A stretch of DNA of 40,150 nt from Streptomyces albus subsp. chlorinus (GTDB lineage Bacteria; Actinomycetota; Actinomycetes; Streptomycetales; Streptomycetaceae): positions 1,935,421-1,975,570 of the forward strand of contig NZ_VJOK01000001.1 of assembly GCF_013302895.1 (NCBI RefSeq), read 5' to 3'. Below, in pieces: positions 28,987 to 37,535 of the stretch (position 1 is its first letter; every line of letters begins with the position of its first letter). The notes beneath the pieces were generated by a model. It saw only the letters and a program-made list of their open reading frames with translations, searched no databases and had not been told where the DNA came from. The position numbers and the translations under genes are program-made.

Positions 28987-29407
28987 CACGTACCCGCCTC
29001 GTCCGCCAGGTCCGCCCACACGGTCTTGCCGCTCGTGTGCACATCGGTGCCCCAGTCAACGGCGAGGGCGGAGACCAGGAGCAGCCCTCTGCCCTTCGTC
29101 TCCTCCTCGTCCGGACACCGCAGCACGGGCCGACGCGGGACTGGTCGGTCACACGGATACGCACGCGGAACTGCGAGGGCCGTTCGGCGCTGAAGACCAG
29201 GTAGCGGCCAGAGCCATGCTGCACCGCGTTCGCGATCAGCTCGGTGGCGACCAAGGTGACCTCGTTCAGGAGTGCTTCGAGGCGCCATACGCGTAGCGCC
29301 GTGACCACCAGGTCGCGGGCGAGGCCCGCGGACTCCGGCACGGACGGAAACGTCTGGCTGTATCCGGGCACGCCGATCGACGTCGCTCTTGCCGCCGTCA
29401 TGGTCAC
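28986..29407 (-). pseudogene. GHKL (RsbW-like) ATP-binding protein, frameshifted
   Basis: GTG 29407 follows GGAGGG at 7 nt. The N-box is present (VTLVATELIANAVQHGSG). After RVRIRVTDQSR the reading frame leaves the family, and the correct continuation (RPVLRCPDEEETKGRGLLLV then SALAVDWGTDVH) lies in the neighbouring frame, ending at TGA 28986-28988. A single missing base between 29129 and 29139 (GGGCCGACGCGGG) explains it. GRGLLLVSALAVDWG is the G-box of anti-sigma-like ATPases, which phosphorylate or bind partner-switching proteins. Without the frameshift the protein would be about 140 aa and complete, so either a recent mutation or a sequencing error is possible. It heads the three-gene operon and is divergent from the XRE regulator. 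Confidence 0.82.
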
Positions 29408-29548
29408 AGGTCGTCCCTCCGGGATCGGTCGCTCGACCAGAGCGGCCTCCCCTCATGCAGGGGGGTGGTCGCGGGAGCCGGTCCGACTTTCAGGACTCCA
29501 GCCAACCGCCGGAGAGCGCTGCGAGCCACGGCATCTGTGCGGCAGTCT

Positions 29549-29588
29549 TGATGCACCTCTGATGCACGGGGCGCACAGCGGGTATAGC
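29549..29588 (+). promoter_or_regulatory. Promoter with TGATGCAC direct repeats for the XRE gene
   Basis: TGATGCAC occurs at 29549-29556 and 29560-29567, 11 bp apart (one helix turn). CTGATG (29559-29564) and TATAGC (29583-29588) make a -35/-10 pair with an 18-nt spacer, so the second repeat covers the -35 box. Placed between divergent operons, this fits an autoregulatory XRE operator; inference. Confidence 0.5.
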
Positions 29589-29615
29589 CCCGGTCAGGCG
29601 GGGAGGGAGAGCACC

Positions 29616-30875
29616 ATGCGGTTGTCCGAACGACGTAAAGCCATGGGCTACAGTCAGGAGAAATTCGCCCATGCGCTCGGCGTCGACCGCACAACGGTCG
29701 GCCGTTGGGAACGCGGTGAGACCACGCCCGAATGCGTCCACCGGCCGAAGATGGCCGAACTTCTGCGCTTGGACATCACCGAACTCGGCCGCATGCTGGA
29801 TCCACCACCAGCTCACCACACGCAGCCACCAGCACAGCCCCTACCCCGTCCCGTTCACGGTCCAGGTGAATCCGACGAAATGATCCGACGCAAGTTTCTG
29901 CGCCTGCTCACGGTGACCGGAGCCCTGACCGCCCTGGGGCCCGAGGCAGCCGACGACATAGCGGAAGCCGCCGAGCGCGGCTCAGCCGACGACTACCGCC
30001 GCATGAACGACCACCTCTGGCAGGTCTACCAACTGGCCCGCTCCAAGCGCTCCGTCCACGGCGTCGTCCAGGACCAGCTCGACGCGCTCGCCGACGCCCT
30101 GAAGACAGGCTCATCAAGCCGGGCCGCCGCGATGTGCGAAGCCGCCGGAGACCTCTTCCAGCTCTCCGGCGAGCTGGCCTTCGACAGCAACCGCTACACG
30201 GACGCCGCCGCGGCCTACTCTGTGGCCGCCTCAGCCAGCGACAGCGCGCACGCCTTCGACCTGTGGGCCTGCGCGCTCGTACGCCACGCCTACGTGGACA
30301 TGTCCGAGAGGCAGTTCACGGAAGCCACCGAGACCCTGGAAGTCGCCCGCACCATCGCCACGCGCGGCGACCCGGCCCTGTCCACCCGCTACTGGGTCGC
30401 CTCCGTCCAGGCCGAGGCCCACGCGAACCTCGGCGACATGGACGCCTGCCAGCGTGCCCTCGACGAGGCACAGAAGGTCACCGACCTCCCCGGCCCCGTC
30501 CACAACGGCGGTTGGCTCCGCTTCGACGGCTCCCGCCTCCCCGAAGAACGCGGAGCCCGCTTCGTCCAGCTCGGGCGACTCGACCTCGCGGAGAAGGCCC
30601 TCAAGAGCGCCCTCGACTCCACCGCGCTGGCCAAGGGGACCTCCTACCGCCGCCGAGGCTCCGTCTTGGTCGACCTCGCACTGATCGGCGCCAAACGCCA
30701 CGACGCGGAACAGGCCGTCACCCACGGCCGCGAGGCACTGCAACTCGCGCGGCAATCCGGCTCGGGCTACATCGCCCGTAGACTCCAGACGCTACGGGAC
30801 GATCTCCGCTCTTACGGCCACGATCACCGCATAGCCGAACTGGCCGCCGACATCGGCAGCCTGCACGCGACGTGA
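29616..30875 (+). CDS. XRE-family regulator with C-terminal TPR-like repeats, 419 aa
   Basis: ATG 29616 follows GGGAGGGAGA. Residues 1-60 are a helix-turn-helix (RLSERRKAMGYSQEKFAHAL then GVDRTTVGRWERGETTPE). A short Pro/His-rich linker leads to MIRRKFLRLLTVTGALTALG (about residues 89-108), a hydrophobic element common in these Streptomyces regulators and probably not an export signal. From about residue 125 to the end there are TPR-like helical repeats (for example AAAYSVAASASDSAHAFDLW, ALKSALDSTALAKGTSYRRR), which usually bind a partner or small peptide signal. It lies divergent from the GHKL operon and 14 bp before a small gene on the same strand, probably its partner. Confidence 0.9.
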   Translation: MRLSERRKAMGYSQEKFAHALGVDRTTVGRWERGETTPECVHRPKMAELLRLDITELGRMLDPPPAHHTQPPAQPLPRPVHGPGESDEMIRRKFLRLLTVTGALTALGPEAADDIAEAAERGSADDYRRMNDHLWQVYQLARSKRSVHGVVQDQLDALADALKTGSSSRAAAMCEAAGDLFQLSGELAFDSNRYTDAAAAYSVAASASDSAHAFDLWACALVRHAYVDMSERQFTEATETLEVARTIATRGDPALSTRYWVASVQAEAHANLGDMDACQRALDEAQKVTDLPGPVHNGGWLRFDGSRLPEERGARFVQLGRLDLAEKALKSALDSTALAKGTSYRRRGSVLVDLALIGAKRHDAEQAVTHGREALQLARQSGSGYIARRLQTLRDDLRSYGHDHRIAELAADIGSLHAT

Positions 30876-30889
30876 GGAGAAGGGTAGGC

Positions 30890-31255
30890 ATGACGGATAC
30901 CGAGGGCGCCCGCCTGTTCCGGGAGACCTGGATCGCGGGAGTCAACAAGCACTACCCGGGCGAACCCAAAGCCAGCTACGTCACGCCCTGGGAAGACACC
31001 CCCGACTGGGAACGCGAAGCCGCCGGCGCCGTCTACCAGCAGGTGCGCCACTTCCTCGACCTCAGCGACGGCAACGCCAAACGCCTCACCCGCGAACAGA
31101 AGGGCCGCTTCGTCGCCACCTGCTGGACAGCCCAGATGTACAAGCACTTCGGAGACCCCAAGCCCGCCTACGTCGCCGACTGGCCCGACCTCCCGGACTG
31201 GCAGAAGGAAACCGACTCCGACATCTTCGAAGCCATCGAGGCTATCGCCCATTAG
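30890..31255 (+). CDS. Small conserved protein downstream of XRE regulator, 121 aa
   Basis: ATG 30890 has AGGAGAAGG at good distance and lies 14 bp after the regulator stop, so the two are co-transcribed. The sequence is acidic and Trp/Tyr-rich (YVTPWEDTPDWEREAAGAVY; a second, similar unit YVADWPDLPDWQKETDSDIF), suggesting an internal duplication of a P-W-x-D-x-PDW element around a central helix. I recall similar proteins next to such regulators in Streptomyces but no function. No membrane or export signal. Confidence 0.82.
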   Translation: MTDTEGARLFRETWIAGVNKHYPGEPKASYVTPWEDTPDWEREAAGAVYQQVRHFLDLSDGNAKRLTREQKGRFVATCWTAQMYKHFGDPKPAYVADWPDLPDWQKETDSDIFEAIEAIAH

Positions 31256-31332
31256 CTGGAAGCTCAGCGACAGGAGCTAGTCCCCCTATACCGGAGCGAC
31301 GGTCTCGTCATAGCGAACTAGGGGGCGGTTTC

Positions 31333-32376
31333 TCAGCCTCCGAAAACGGCGTTGAGTGCTTGGTTCCCATGCTGAATCGTGGCGCCGAGGCCAGCAGATG
31401 CCGCACCGATCTGTGTGAGCCCGTTCATGACGGCGTCGAAGGCAGCACGCACGCGCCCAGGCTGTGGGGTCTCGCTGCTAGCTTCATCGCAGAGGACTTC
31501 GGCGTCGTGTATGAGCTCAGCTTGCTGTGCGGGTTCCATACCGAAGGTGGGTGCGAACTGCTTGACCATTTCGGCGAACTCACGCATGGCGGCGGGGTCG
31601 AAGATGTTGTTGTGGTTGTGTTGTTCAACCTTGCCCTGCGACCCGGCGACCACGTTTGTTCCGGTGATGCTGTAGTAGTCGCCGGGGCGCGTCCGGTTGA
31701 GATAGTCGCTCACGGTTGCTCCTGACAAGACGCAGTCGATGCCATCGATGGTGATGGCGAAAGTCCGAGGATCGGTGGTGGCTTCTTCAACCAGGCCGGA
31801 GTGGACGAGACGCGCCATGGCGTAACGCACCTCGGTGTCTGACAGTGTGGCTCCGGCAAAGTAGGACGCCTCAGTCTCCAGGAAGGGCGCCGGGTCGGCG
31901 GGCTGCTGATCATGGGCGGTCGCATAGAGCCAGCGCAAGAATGCGTCGGTGGCATAGCGGTGCCGGGCAGCGGGCTCCCCACGCAACTGCGCGAGCCGCC
32001 TCAGTTCGACCCGTCCGTCCGAGCTGATCTGGCAGAACTGGCCCTCACCAAGGGTACGGAGGATGTCGATCAAGCCATCCCGTTCCAGGGCTTCGGCGAG
32101 AACGCCGACCTCTTCCGGCGGCACTCCGGTCTCCTCAGAGTATTCGCTCTGATCCCCGCGGTAGCCGATGGATTTCTCACCTAGCCAAATGAGGAACCGG
32201 ATCATCTGCGGATCTTGCTCGATCCCCACACCCGTGATCCCGTAAGCAGTGGTGAACCCCTTCCCCAGAACCGGCGGCATAGTGACCGGATACTTGGCAA
32301 AGGCACGCTCGTACGCCTTGTTGATCGCCTTCACATGCTTCTCGATCGCTCGATGACCAATATCGTTCTTGGCCAT
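31333..32376 (-). CDS. Winged-helix protein with conflict-system-like C-terminus, 347 aa
   Basis: ATG 32376 follows GGGAGGGGACGAG. Residues about 45-120 and 160-210 look like two winged-helix units (SIGYRGDQSEYSEETGVPPE then EVGVLAEALERDGLID; SDTEVRYAMARLVHSGLVEE). Residues 235-262 contain YYSITGTNVVAGSQGKVEQH then NHNN, a short Gly/Asn repeat of the type that precedes effector or sensor parts in bacterial conflict proteins. The tail is an amphipathic helical domain (FAEMVKQFAPTFGM; RVRAAFDAVMNGLTQIG) ending in a hydrophobic stretch, as in putative pore or membrane-associating tails. GC is lower and codon bias weaker than in the core genes, suggesting horizontal transfer. Function unknown; convergent with the XRE pair. 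Confidence 0.8.
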   Translation of the reverse strand: MAKNDIGHRAIEKHVKAINKAYERAFAKYPVTMPPVLGKGFTTAYGITGVGIEQDPQMIRFLIWLGEKSIGYRGDQSEYSEETGVPPEEVGVLAEALERDGLIDILRTLGEGQFCQISSDGRVELRRLAQLRGEPAARHRYATDAFLRWLYATAHDQQPADPAPFLETEASYFAGATLSDTEVRYAMARLVHSGLVEEATTDPRTFAITIDGIDCVLSGATVSDYLNRTRPGDYYSITGTNVVAGSQGKVEQHNHNNIFDPAAMREFAEMVKQFAPTFGMEPAQQAELIHDAEVLCDEASSETPQPGRVRAAFDAVMNGLTQIGAASAGLGATIQHGNQALNAVFGG

Positions 32377-32476
32377 CTCGTCCCCTCCCGTAGCCCTGCG
32401 GCCCGCAGCATACTGCTGGGCACTGACAGGAAAGTCGCCTCCCGAGTCAGACAGGCGGAAAGACCGACGCGGCAAA

Positions 32477-32773
32477 GTGGCGCTCCAGCTAGCGGCGACA
32501 TGCGAATGGGAGCCCGGACTGCCGCCAAGCGTGGTGGAGATCCCAACCGGGCTGTTCGAGCATCTAGCCGAGGACGCTCTCCCGGCAGGGGAGTTCAAGC
32601 GGCTGGAAGAGCCCCTCATGATCCTGACGCCGACGGGCACGTACGCGGTCCAAGGGGCGGAGGTGGTCGGCCCCGAAGCCCTGGAGCAGATGGAGATCCC
32701 CGACTACGAGACCGTGGTCGAGGTCCCCCAAGACCGCGATCACCGCCCTACTGGAGGAACCGCGTGGAGCTGA
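32477..32773 (+). CDS. Small hypothetical protein upstream of DUF6879 gene, 98 aa
   Basis: From GTG 32477 the frame reads VALQLAATCEWEPGLPPSVV then EIPTGLFEHLAEDALPAGEF and LMILTPTGTYAVQGAEVVGP, with clear coding bias to about 32745. It overlaps the DUF6879 start by 10 bp. The GTG lacks a good ribosome-binding site and lies 100 bp from the divergent gene, so this could be the C-terminal remnant of a longer gene. No family recognised. The usual DUF6879 partner is an XRE protein, which this is not. Confidence 0.5.
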   Translation: MALQLAATCEWEPGLPPSVVEIPTGLFEHLAEDALPAGEFKRLEEPLMILTPTGTYAVQGAEVVGPEALEQMEIPDYETVVEVPQDRDHRPTGGTAWS

Positions 32774-33285
32774 TCACCGGCGTCGAACGCAACCGGCTCA
32801 TTGAGACCTGTGAGCACGACGCGTTCCACCTGGAACTGCGGGACGACTACTCGGTGCCCGACGAGGACGGACCGTTCGAGAGCTGGCTCCGCGACGAACC
32901 GGTGGACTACGCGTTCATGAAGTCGTGGACGCAGATGGTCAAGCGGCTGACGGGCGAGGGGAAGGTCGTTCGACGCGTCCGCGTCGTCTCCCACCCTCAC
33001 ACGCCGTACATCCGGTGGGAGCACCGCACCACTCCCCGCAACCTGGAGGCCGGCGAGGAGATCCGCTGGCTGCCCCGCCACACCGTTCCCGGCGATCTGG
33101 ACTTCCCGTTCGGCGGGAAGGACTGGTGGCTCATAGACGACCGCCTCCTGGCCGTCGGCCACACCGATGCCGGGCAGGTGACGGGACACGAGATCATCGA
33201 CGACCCCGAGCGCATCGCTGAGGCCGTTGCACTCCGCGATGCCCTGTGGTCCCTCGCCATCCCGCACGGCGAGTACAGACCCTGA
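32764..33285 (+). CDS. DUF6879-family protein, 173 aa
   Basis: GTG 32764 follows GGAGGA at 5 nt. The sequence has the family's features: a start near FHLELRDDYSVPDEDGPFES, the region YAFMKSWTQMVKRLTGEGKV then VRRVRVVSHPHTPYIRWEH, and a tail DWWLIDDRLLAVGHTDAG. DUF6879 genes in Streptomyces normally follow an XRE regulator of the WhiJ type, and the pair is thought to act in development or silencing. Here the regulator is absent directly upstream. The assignment is from memory of the conserved W-H-P-YIRWE and DW pattern; biochemical role unknown. Confidence 0.82.
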   Translation: MELITGVERNRLIETCEHDAFHLELRDDYSVPDEDGPFESWLRDEPVDYAFMKSWTQMVKRLTGEGKVVRRVRVVSHPHTPYIRWEHRTTPRNLEAGEEIRWLPRHTVPGDLDFPFGGKDWWLIDDRLLAVGHTDAGQVTGHEIIDDPERIAEAVALRDALWSLAIPHGEYRP

Positions 33286-33321
33286 CGTCCGTCTGCGGGC
33301 CAACGGTGGCCGAGCCGACGA

Positions 33322-33358
33322 TGAGGGCCGCCATCCCGGGCAGGGATGGCGGCCCTCA
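33322..33358. terminator. Perfect 16-bp hairpin terminator
   Basis: TGAGGGCCGCCATCCC (33322-33337) pairs without mismatch with GGGATGGCGGCCCTCA (33343-33358) around a 5-nt loop. It lies 37 bp after the DUF6879 stop and can serve glnA from the other side, which ends 149 bp further. No U-run. Confidence 0.85.
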
Positions 33359-33506
33359 CACCTGTCCTGACGCCGCGTCAGAGAATCGACCGGCCGGTGC
33401 ACAAGAGCCCGGAAATCAGCCGGGACCATTGAGAAACAGAAAGCACTGTTTCCGCAGGTCGCAGCAGGTTTCCAGAGCCTCGGCCCAGGTCGCCCGAACC
33501 GGCCCT

Positions 33507-34922
33507 TTAGATGTCGAAGTACAGCTCGAACTCGTGCGGGTGGGGCCGCAGCTGCATCGGGGCGATTTCGTAGGTGCGCTTGTAGTCGATCCAGGTCTCG
33601 ATCAGGTCGGAGGTGAAGACGCCGCCGGCCTGGAGGTACTCGTTATCGGACTCCAGGGCGTCCAGGACGGCCGGGAGGGACGTGGGGACCTGGGGGACGT
33701 CGGCGTGCTCCTCGGGGGCGAGCTCGTAGAGGTCCTTGTCGATCGGCTCGGCCGGCTCGATCTTGTTCTTGATGCCGTCCAGGCCCGCCAGGAGGAGGGC
33801 CGAGAAGGCCAGGTACGGGTTGGAGGACGGGTCGGGGGCGCGGAACTCGACGCGCTTGGCCTTCGGGTTGGAGCCCGTGATCGGGATGCGCATCGCGGCG
33901 GAGCGGTTGCGCTGCGAGTAGACCAGGTTGACCGGGGCCTCGAAGCCGGGGACCAGGCGGTGGTAGGAGTTCACCGTCGGGTTGGTGAAGGCCAGCAGGG
34001 AGGGGGCGTGGCGCAGGATGCCGCCGATGTAGTAGCGGGCGGTGTCCGAGAGGCCCGCGTAGCCCTGCTCGTCGTAGAAGAGGGGCTCGCCGCTCTGCCA
34101 CAGGGACTGGTGGACGTGCATGCCCGAGCCGTTGTCGCCGAAGATCGGCTTGGGCATGAAGGTGGCGGTCTTGCCGTTGCGCCAGGCCGTGTTCTTGACG
34201 ATGTACTTGAACAGCATCAGGTCGTCGGCCGCGGCCAGCAGCGTGTTGAACTTGTAGTTGATCTCCGCCTGGCCCGCGGTGCCCACCTCGTGGTGCTGGC
34301 GCTCGACCTGGAGGCCCGCGCGGGACAGCTCCAGGGAGATCTCGGCGCGCAGGTCGGCGAAGTGGTCGACCGGCGGGGCCGGGAAGTAGCCGCCCTTGTA
34401 GCGGACCTTGTAGCCGCGGTTGCCGCCGTCCTCGATGGCGCCGGTGTTCCAGGCGCCCGCCTCGGAGTCGATGTGGTAGTAGCCGGCGTTCGCCTTCGTC
34501 TCGAAGCGGACGTCGTCGAAGACGTAGAACTCCGCCTCCGGGCCGAAGAACGCGGTGTCGGCGATACCGGAGGAGGCGAGGTAGGCCTCGGCCTTCTTCG
34601 CCACGTTCCGCGGGTCACGGCTGTACTGCTCGCCGGTGATCGGGTCGTGGATGAAGAAGTTGATGTTGAGGTGCTTCTCGGAGCGGAACGGGTCCAGGCG
34701 TGCGGTGGACAGGTCCGGGACCAGCGCCATGTCGGACTCGTGGATGGCCTGGAAGCCGCGGATCGACGAGCCGTCGAACATCAGGCTCTCGGCCGGGTCG
34801 AAGGACTCCGCCGGTACGGCGAAGTGCTGCATGACGCCGGGCAGGTCGCAGAACCGGACGTCGATGAATTTGACGTCGTTGTCCGCGATGTACTTCTTGG
34901 CCTCGTCGGCGTTCTGGAACAT
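33507..34922 (-). CDS. glnA: Glutamine synthetase type I, 471 aa
   Basis: Makes glutamine from glutamate, ammonia and ATP; a cytoplasmic dodecamer in the GSI-beta family. Start ATG 34922 has AGGAGG just upstream (short spacing); longer in-frame starts lack this. Landmarks include [18 protein letters not shown], then [35 protein letters not shown] and [20 protein letters not shown]. The C-terminal loop [16 protein letters not shown] contains the Tyr that GlnE adenylylates. Upstream GlnR-like boxes point to nitrogen control. It is divergent from the RDD gene. Confidence 0.98.
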   Translation of the reverse strand: MFQNADEAKKYIADNDVKFIDVRFCDLPGVMQHFAVPAESFDPAESLMFDGSSIRGFQAIHESDMALVPDLSTARLDPFRSEKHLNINFFIHDPITGEQYSRDPRNVAKKAEAYLASSGIADTAFFGPEAEFYVFDDVRFETKANAGYYHIDSEAGAWNTGAIEDGGNRGYKVRYKGGYFPAPPVDHFADLRAEISLELSRAGLQVERQHHEVGTAGQAEINYKFNTLLAAADDLMLFKYIVKNTAWRNGKTATFMPKPIFGDNGSGMHVHQSLWQSGEPLFYDEQGYAGLSDTARYYIGGILRHAPSLLAFTNPTVNSYHRLVPGFEAPVNLVYSQRNRSAAMRIPITGSNPKAKRVEFRAPDPSSNPYLAFSALLLAGLDGIKNKIEPAEPIDKDLYELAPEEHADVPQVPTSLPAVLDALESDNEYLQAGGVFTSDLIETWIDYKRTYEIAPMQLRPHPHEFELYFDI

Positions 34923-35016
34923 CCATCCTCCTAGTCCCGCCGCGTCGGGACGGGCTTGCTCCGGCTCCGGCCGCGGCACGGGGCCGCACACCTGGCACCG
35001 ACCCTATGCAGGGGCC

Positions 35017-35054
35017 ATTTCTCCAGCATGACTCATTTGTTTCGCCGATGTTAA
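35017..35054 (-). promoter_or_regulatory. GlnR boxes upstream of glnA
   Basis: Read towards glnA: TTAAC-n6-GAAAC-n6-GTCAT-n6-GAAAT, i.e. alternating a-sites (gTnAc) and b-sites (GaAAc) with 6-nt spacers, the known Streptomyces GlnR pattern. A -10-like TAGGGT lies just downstream (about 35003-35008 complement). This supports GlnR activation in nitrogen limitation. Confidence 0.8.
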
Positions 35055-35172
35055 TCGCCAGGTGGCGCGCTGGAGTCGTCACCGTGCGGAGCGTGGTCGC
35101 CGGGGCCGAGTCGAATGGCGGGCGGGGGCGGGCGGCCCGGGACCGCGGAAAACGGCGCGATACCGTTGACGG

Positions 35173-35643
35173 GTGGACAACAGGGAAGCAATCGGGTCGT
35201 GGCTGTCAGGACCGCGCGCCGCGGCACAGGAGATGGGCGCCGACTTCGGCCACCGCGGCAAACGGCTCGGCCTCCCCGAGGACGGGCCCGGGTCCATCGC
35301 GCCGGTCGGCCGCAGAGTCGGCGCCCTGTTCATCGACTGGGCCCTGTGCGCGCTCATCGCCTTCGCCTTCCTGGCCGGGCGCCGCCTGGAGGCCGCCAAC
35401 AACTGGGCGCTGGTCGTCTTCCTCGTCATGAGCGTGCTGACCGTCGGCACGGTGGGCTGCACCCCGGGCAAGCGGCTGCTCGGTCTGCGCGTCGTCTCCC
35501 TCGACGGGCTCGGCAAGCTGCCGCTGTGGCGCACGGTGGTGCGTACGGTGCTGCTCGGCCTGGCCATCCCCGCCCTCGTCTGGGACCGCGACAACCGGGG
35601 ACTGCACGACCGGCTCTCGGGCTCGGTGCAAGTACGCGGCTGA
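35173..35643 (+). CDS. RDD-family membrane protein, 156 aa
   Basis: GTG 35173 is used because GATACCGT-like -10 sequence lies right before it and no Shine-Dalgarno is seen, suggesting a leaderless transcript. Residues 45-155 form the RDD domain: VGRRVGALFIDWALCALIAF with the Arg and Asp of the RDD name, a second helix WALVVFLVMSVLTVGTVG, and the helical end GLAIPALVWDRDNRGLHDRL. Two or three membrane helices; function unknown. Its place beside glnA is conserved in Streptomyces, from memory. Confidence 0.9.
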   Translation: MDNREAIGSWLSGPRAAAQEMGADFGHRGKRLGLPEDGPGSIAPVGRRVGALFIDWALCALIAFAFLAGRRLEAANNWALVVFLVMSVLTVGTVGCTPGKRLLGLRVVSLDGLGKLPLWRTVVRTVLLGLAIPALVWDRDNRGLHDRLSGSVQVRG

Positions 35644-36019
35644 AGGCGACCCTCCGGTTGGAGCGGTCGGCTCCCCGGTCCCCCCGGTCCGGTCCCGCGA
35701 GGGGCTGGTCCGGCCCCGCACGCGACGAGGGCCGGGTCGGTGGTTTCCGTCGCCCACCCAGCCCTCGTACCGGAGTCCTCCCACCGGAGTCCTCGTAAGC
35801 CCCGGCCCTCGTGGCCCTCACGCGTGGCCCTCGTGGGCCCGCGTGCCGTGCCCGGCGCCCGCGCGAGCCCTCCCTCAAAAGCCTCTCTCGGCCCGCCAGC
35901 CCCTCGCCATCGTTCAGCGAAACGGCGTCAGGACGTCAGCGGCCGGCCGGCTCGGCCGCCGGGACCGCTCGACAGCCGGGACCGCTCGGCAGCGGGCCCG
36001 GCTCAACGGCCCCGGCGGC
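35644..36019. other. 376-bp gap with several short tandem repeats
   Basis: No gene seen. It contains ACCGGAGTCCTC twice (about 35769 and 35783), GTGGCCCTC repeated around 35812-35842, and GCCGGGACCGCTCG twice (35959-35990). The gap separates the convergent RDD and DUF4191 genes; transcription terminators are not obvious. Confidence 0.7.
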
Positions 36020-36709
36020 TCAACGCCCCTGCGGACCCTTGGGCAGCTTCATGCCCTTGGGCATCGGCCCCTTCGGGATCGGCATGTTGCTCATGAGGTC
36101 GCCGAGGGCGCGGAGGCGGTCGTTGATCTGCGTGACCTGCGGCCCCTGGAGCGTACGGGGCAGCTTCATCATCTTCACGCGGAGCTTCTTCAGCTCGACC
36201 TGGTCCTCACCGGTGCCGACGATCAGCGTGTGCACCGGCACGTCGCCCACGACGCGGTTCATCTTCTTCTTCTCGGACGCGATCAGCCCGCGCAGCCGGT
36301 TCGGGTTGCCCTCGCCCACCAGGACGATGCCCGCCTTGCCGACCGCCCGGTGGACGATGTCCTGGTTGCGGTTCATCGCCACCGCCGGGGTGACCTGCCA
36401 GCCGCGTCCGATGTTCTCCAGCACGGCCGCCGCCGCCCCCGGCTGGCCCTCCATCTGCCCGAACGCGGCCCGCTCGGCGCGGCGCCCGAAGACGATCGCG
36501 CACGCGAGCAGCGCCAGGAGCACGCCCAGGATGCCCAGGTAGACCGGGTGACCGATCAGGAAGCCGATCGCGAGGAGTACACCGAAGGTGACAAGCCCCA
36601 CGCCGGCCAGGATCCAACCGATCTTCCGGTCCACGCGCCGGGTCATCTTGTACGTCTGGGCGATCTGCTGGAGACGCCCAGGGTTCTCGGTGTTGTCCTT
36701 CCTCGCCAT
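36020..36709 (-). CDS. DUF4191 membrane protein, 229 aa
   Basis: Starts MARKDNTENPGRLQQIAQTY; then a pair of hydrophobic helices at about 32-75 (IGWILAGVGLVTFGVLLAIG and YLGILGVLLALLACAIV) and a soluble C-terminal part with GRRAERAAFGQMEGQPGAAA, then GWQVTPAVAMNRNQDIVHRA and KAGIVLVGEGNPNRLRGLIA. The end has KGPMPKGMKLPKGP repeats. The family is DUF4191, found across actinomycetes beside lipA; function unknown. The ATG is at 36709. Confidence 0.92.
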   Translation of the reverse strand: MARKDNTENPGRLQQIAQTYKMTRRVDRKIGWILAGVGLVTFGVLLAIGFLIGHPVYLGILGVLLALLACAIVFGRRAERAAFGQMEGQPGAAAAVLENIGRGWQVTPAVAMNRNQDIVHRAVGKAGIVLVGEGNPNRLRGLIASEKKKMNRVVGDVPVHTLIVGTGEDQVELKKLRVKMMKLPRTLQGPQVTQINDRLRALGDLMSNMPIPKGPMPKGMKLPKGPQGR

Positions 36710-36814
36710 GTCCCGAAGTTTACGTTGCGGGGCCGGGCCCGTGCGCTGCGGCCGGGTTACGGGCCGCCCGGGTGCCCTCCGGTATCCGGGCGAAGGCCCG
36801 TCGGTCCCCGGCCC

Positions 36815-37051
36815 TCACCCCTTGGTCGAGGCCAGCGGCTTGGCCGGGGCCAGCGGCGGCCGGGGCGTGGCCGCGTCGAGAACGGCCTGGGCCTCGTACC
36901 GGGCGCGGGCCCGGCGGCGGTCCTCCAGGACCGCCGCCCAGGCGTTGCGGCGGGCCACCCGCTGCCCGCTGCCGAACAGAAGCTGCTCCAGACTCTCCAG
37001 TGCCCGCAGGGTGGTCCGCACTGTCCCCTCCGTCAGTCGGCCGTCAGTCAT
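36815..37051 (-). CDS. Small helical protein between DUF4191 and lipA, 78 aa
   Basis: Reads MTDGRLTEGTVRTTLRALES then LEQLLFGSGQRVARRNAWAA and VLEDRRRARARYEAQAVLDA, a strongly helical, Arg/Ala-rich protein with clear coding bias. ATG 37051 is used; ATG 37078 (MPADDADRR...) with GAAGAA upstream is an alternative. Unknown function; it occupies the same position in other Streptomyces, from memory. Confidence 0.65.
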   Translation of the reverse strand: MTDGRLTEGTVRTTLRALESLEQLLFGSGQRVARRNAWAAVLEDRRRARARYEAQAVLDAATPRPPLAPAKPLASTKG

Positions 37052-37455
37052 CCGTCGGTCGGCGTCATCCGCCGGCATCGTTCTTCGGCGTCGTTCTTCG
37101 GCGTCGTCCGCCGGTGCCAGGTCCCGGTGGCGAGTCCCGGTGCCGGGACCCGGTGGCGGGAGCCGGTGACAGGCTCCGTGACGGCCGTCCGTGCAGGCCG
37201 CCCGTCCAGGCCGTCCGCCTCGGCCGCCCGTCACCGTCACCGGTCCGCGGACGTCCATGTCCGCACCCGCCCGCACCCGACGCCCACGCGTTCCGCGCGC
37301 CGTCCGCGCCCGCTGTGCGTGCACGGTACGTCCGCGGCGCGTGCGCGGTACGTGTTCCCAACGTGACGCCTCGGTGTTACCAGCCGATGACCGGAGGGTC
37401 AAAGTCACCGAAAGGCTGTGCGGCGAAGCTCACTCTCCGCCTCGCCGCACAGTTC

Positions 37456-37497
37456 GCACAGCCCTCACAGCCCTCACAGCCCGCACAGCCCTCACAC
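37456..37497. repeat. CACAGCCCT tandem repeat, 9-bp unit, four to five copies
   Basis: CACAGCCCTCACAGCCCTCA continues with small changes to 37497, in the 484-bp gap between the small protein and lipA. The rest of that gap has GC-rich drift repeats (37060-37160) and AT-poorer unique sequence with no visible gene. Confidence 0.8.
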
Positions 37498-37535
37498 GAC
37501 TCATCCGTCGAACCGGCGCCGCGGAAGGCGCCGTC

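Noticed and set aside
31282..31325. CCCCCTA/TAGGGGG inverted repeat between convergent genes
   Set aside because: Arms of 7 bp with a 30-nt loop are weak; it may be a terminator but cannot be supported well.
24227..33285. Integrated mobile element with att sites
   Set aside because: No integrase, transposase, tRNA or matching flanking repeats were found; only signs of decay and lower GC.
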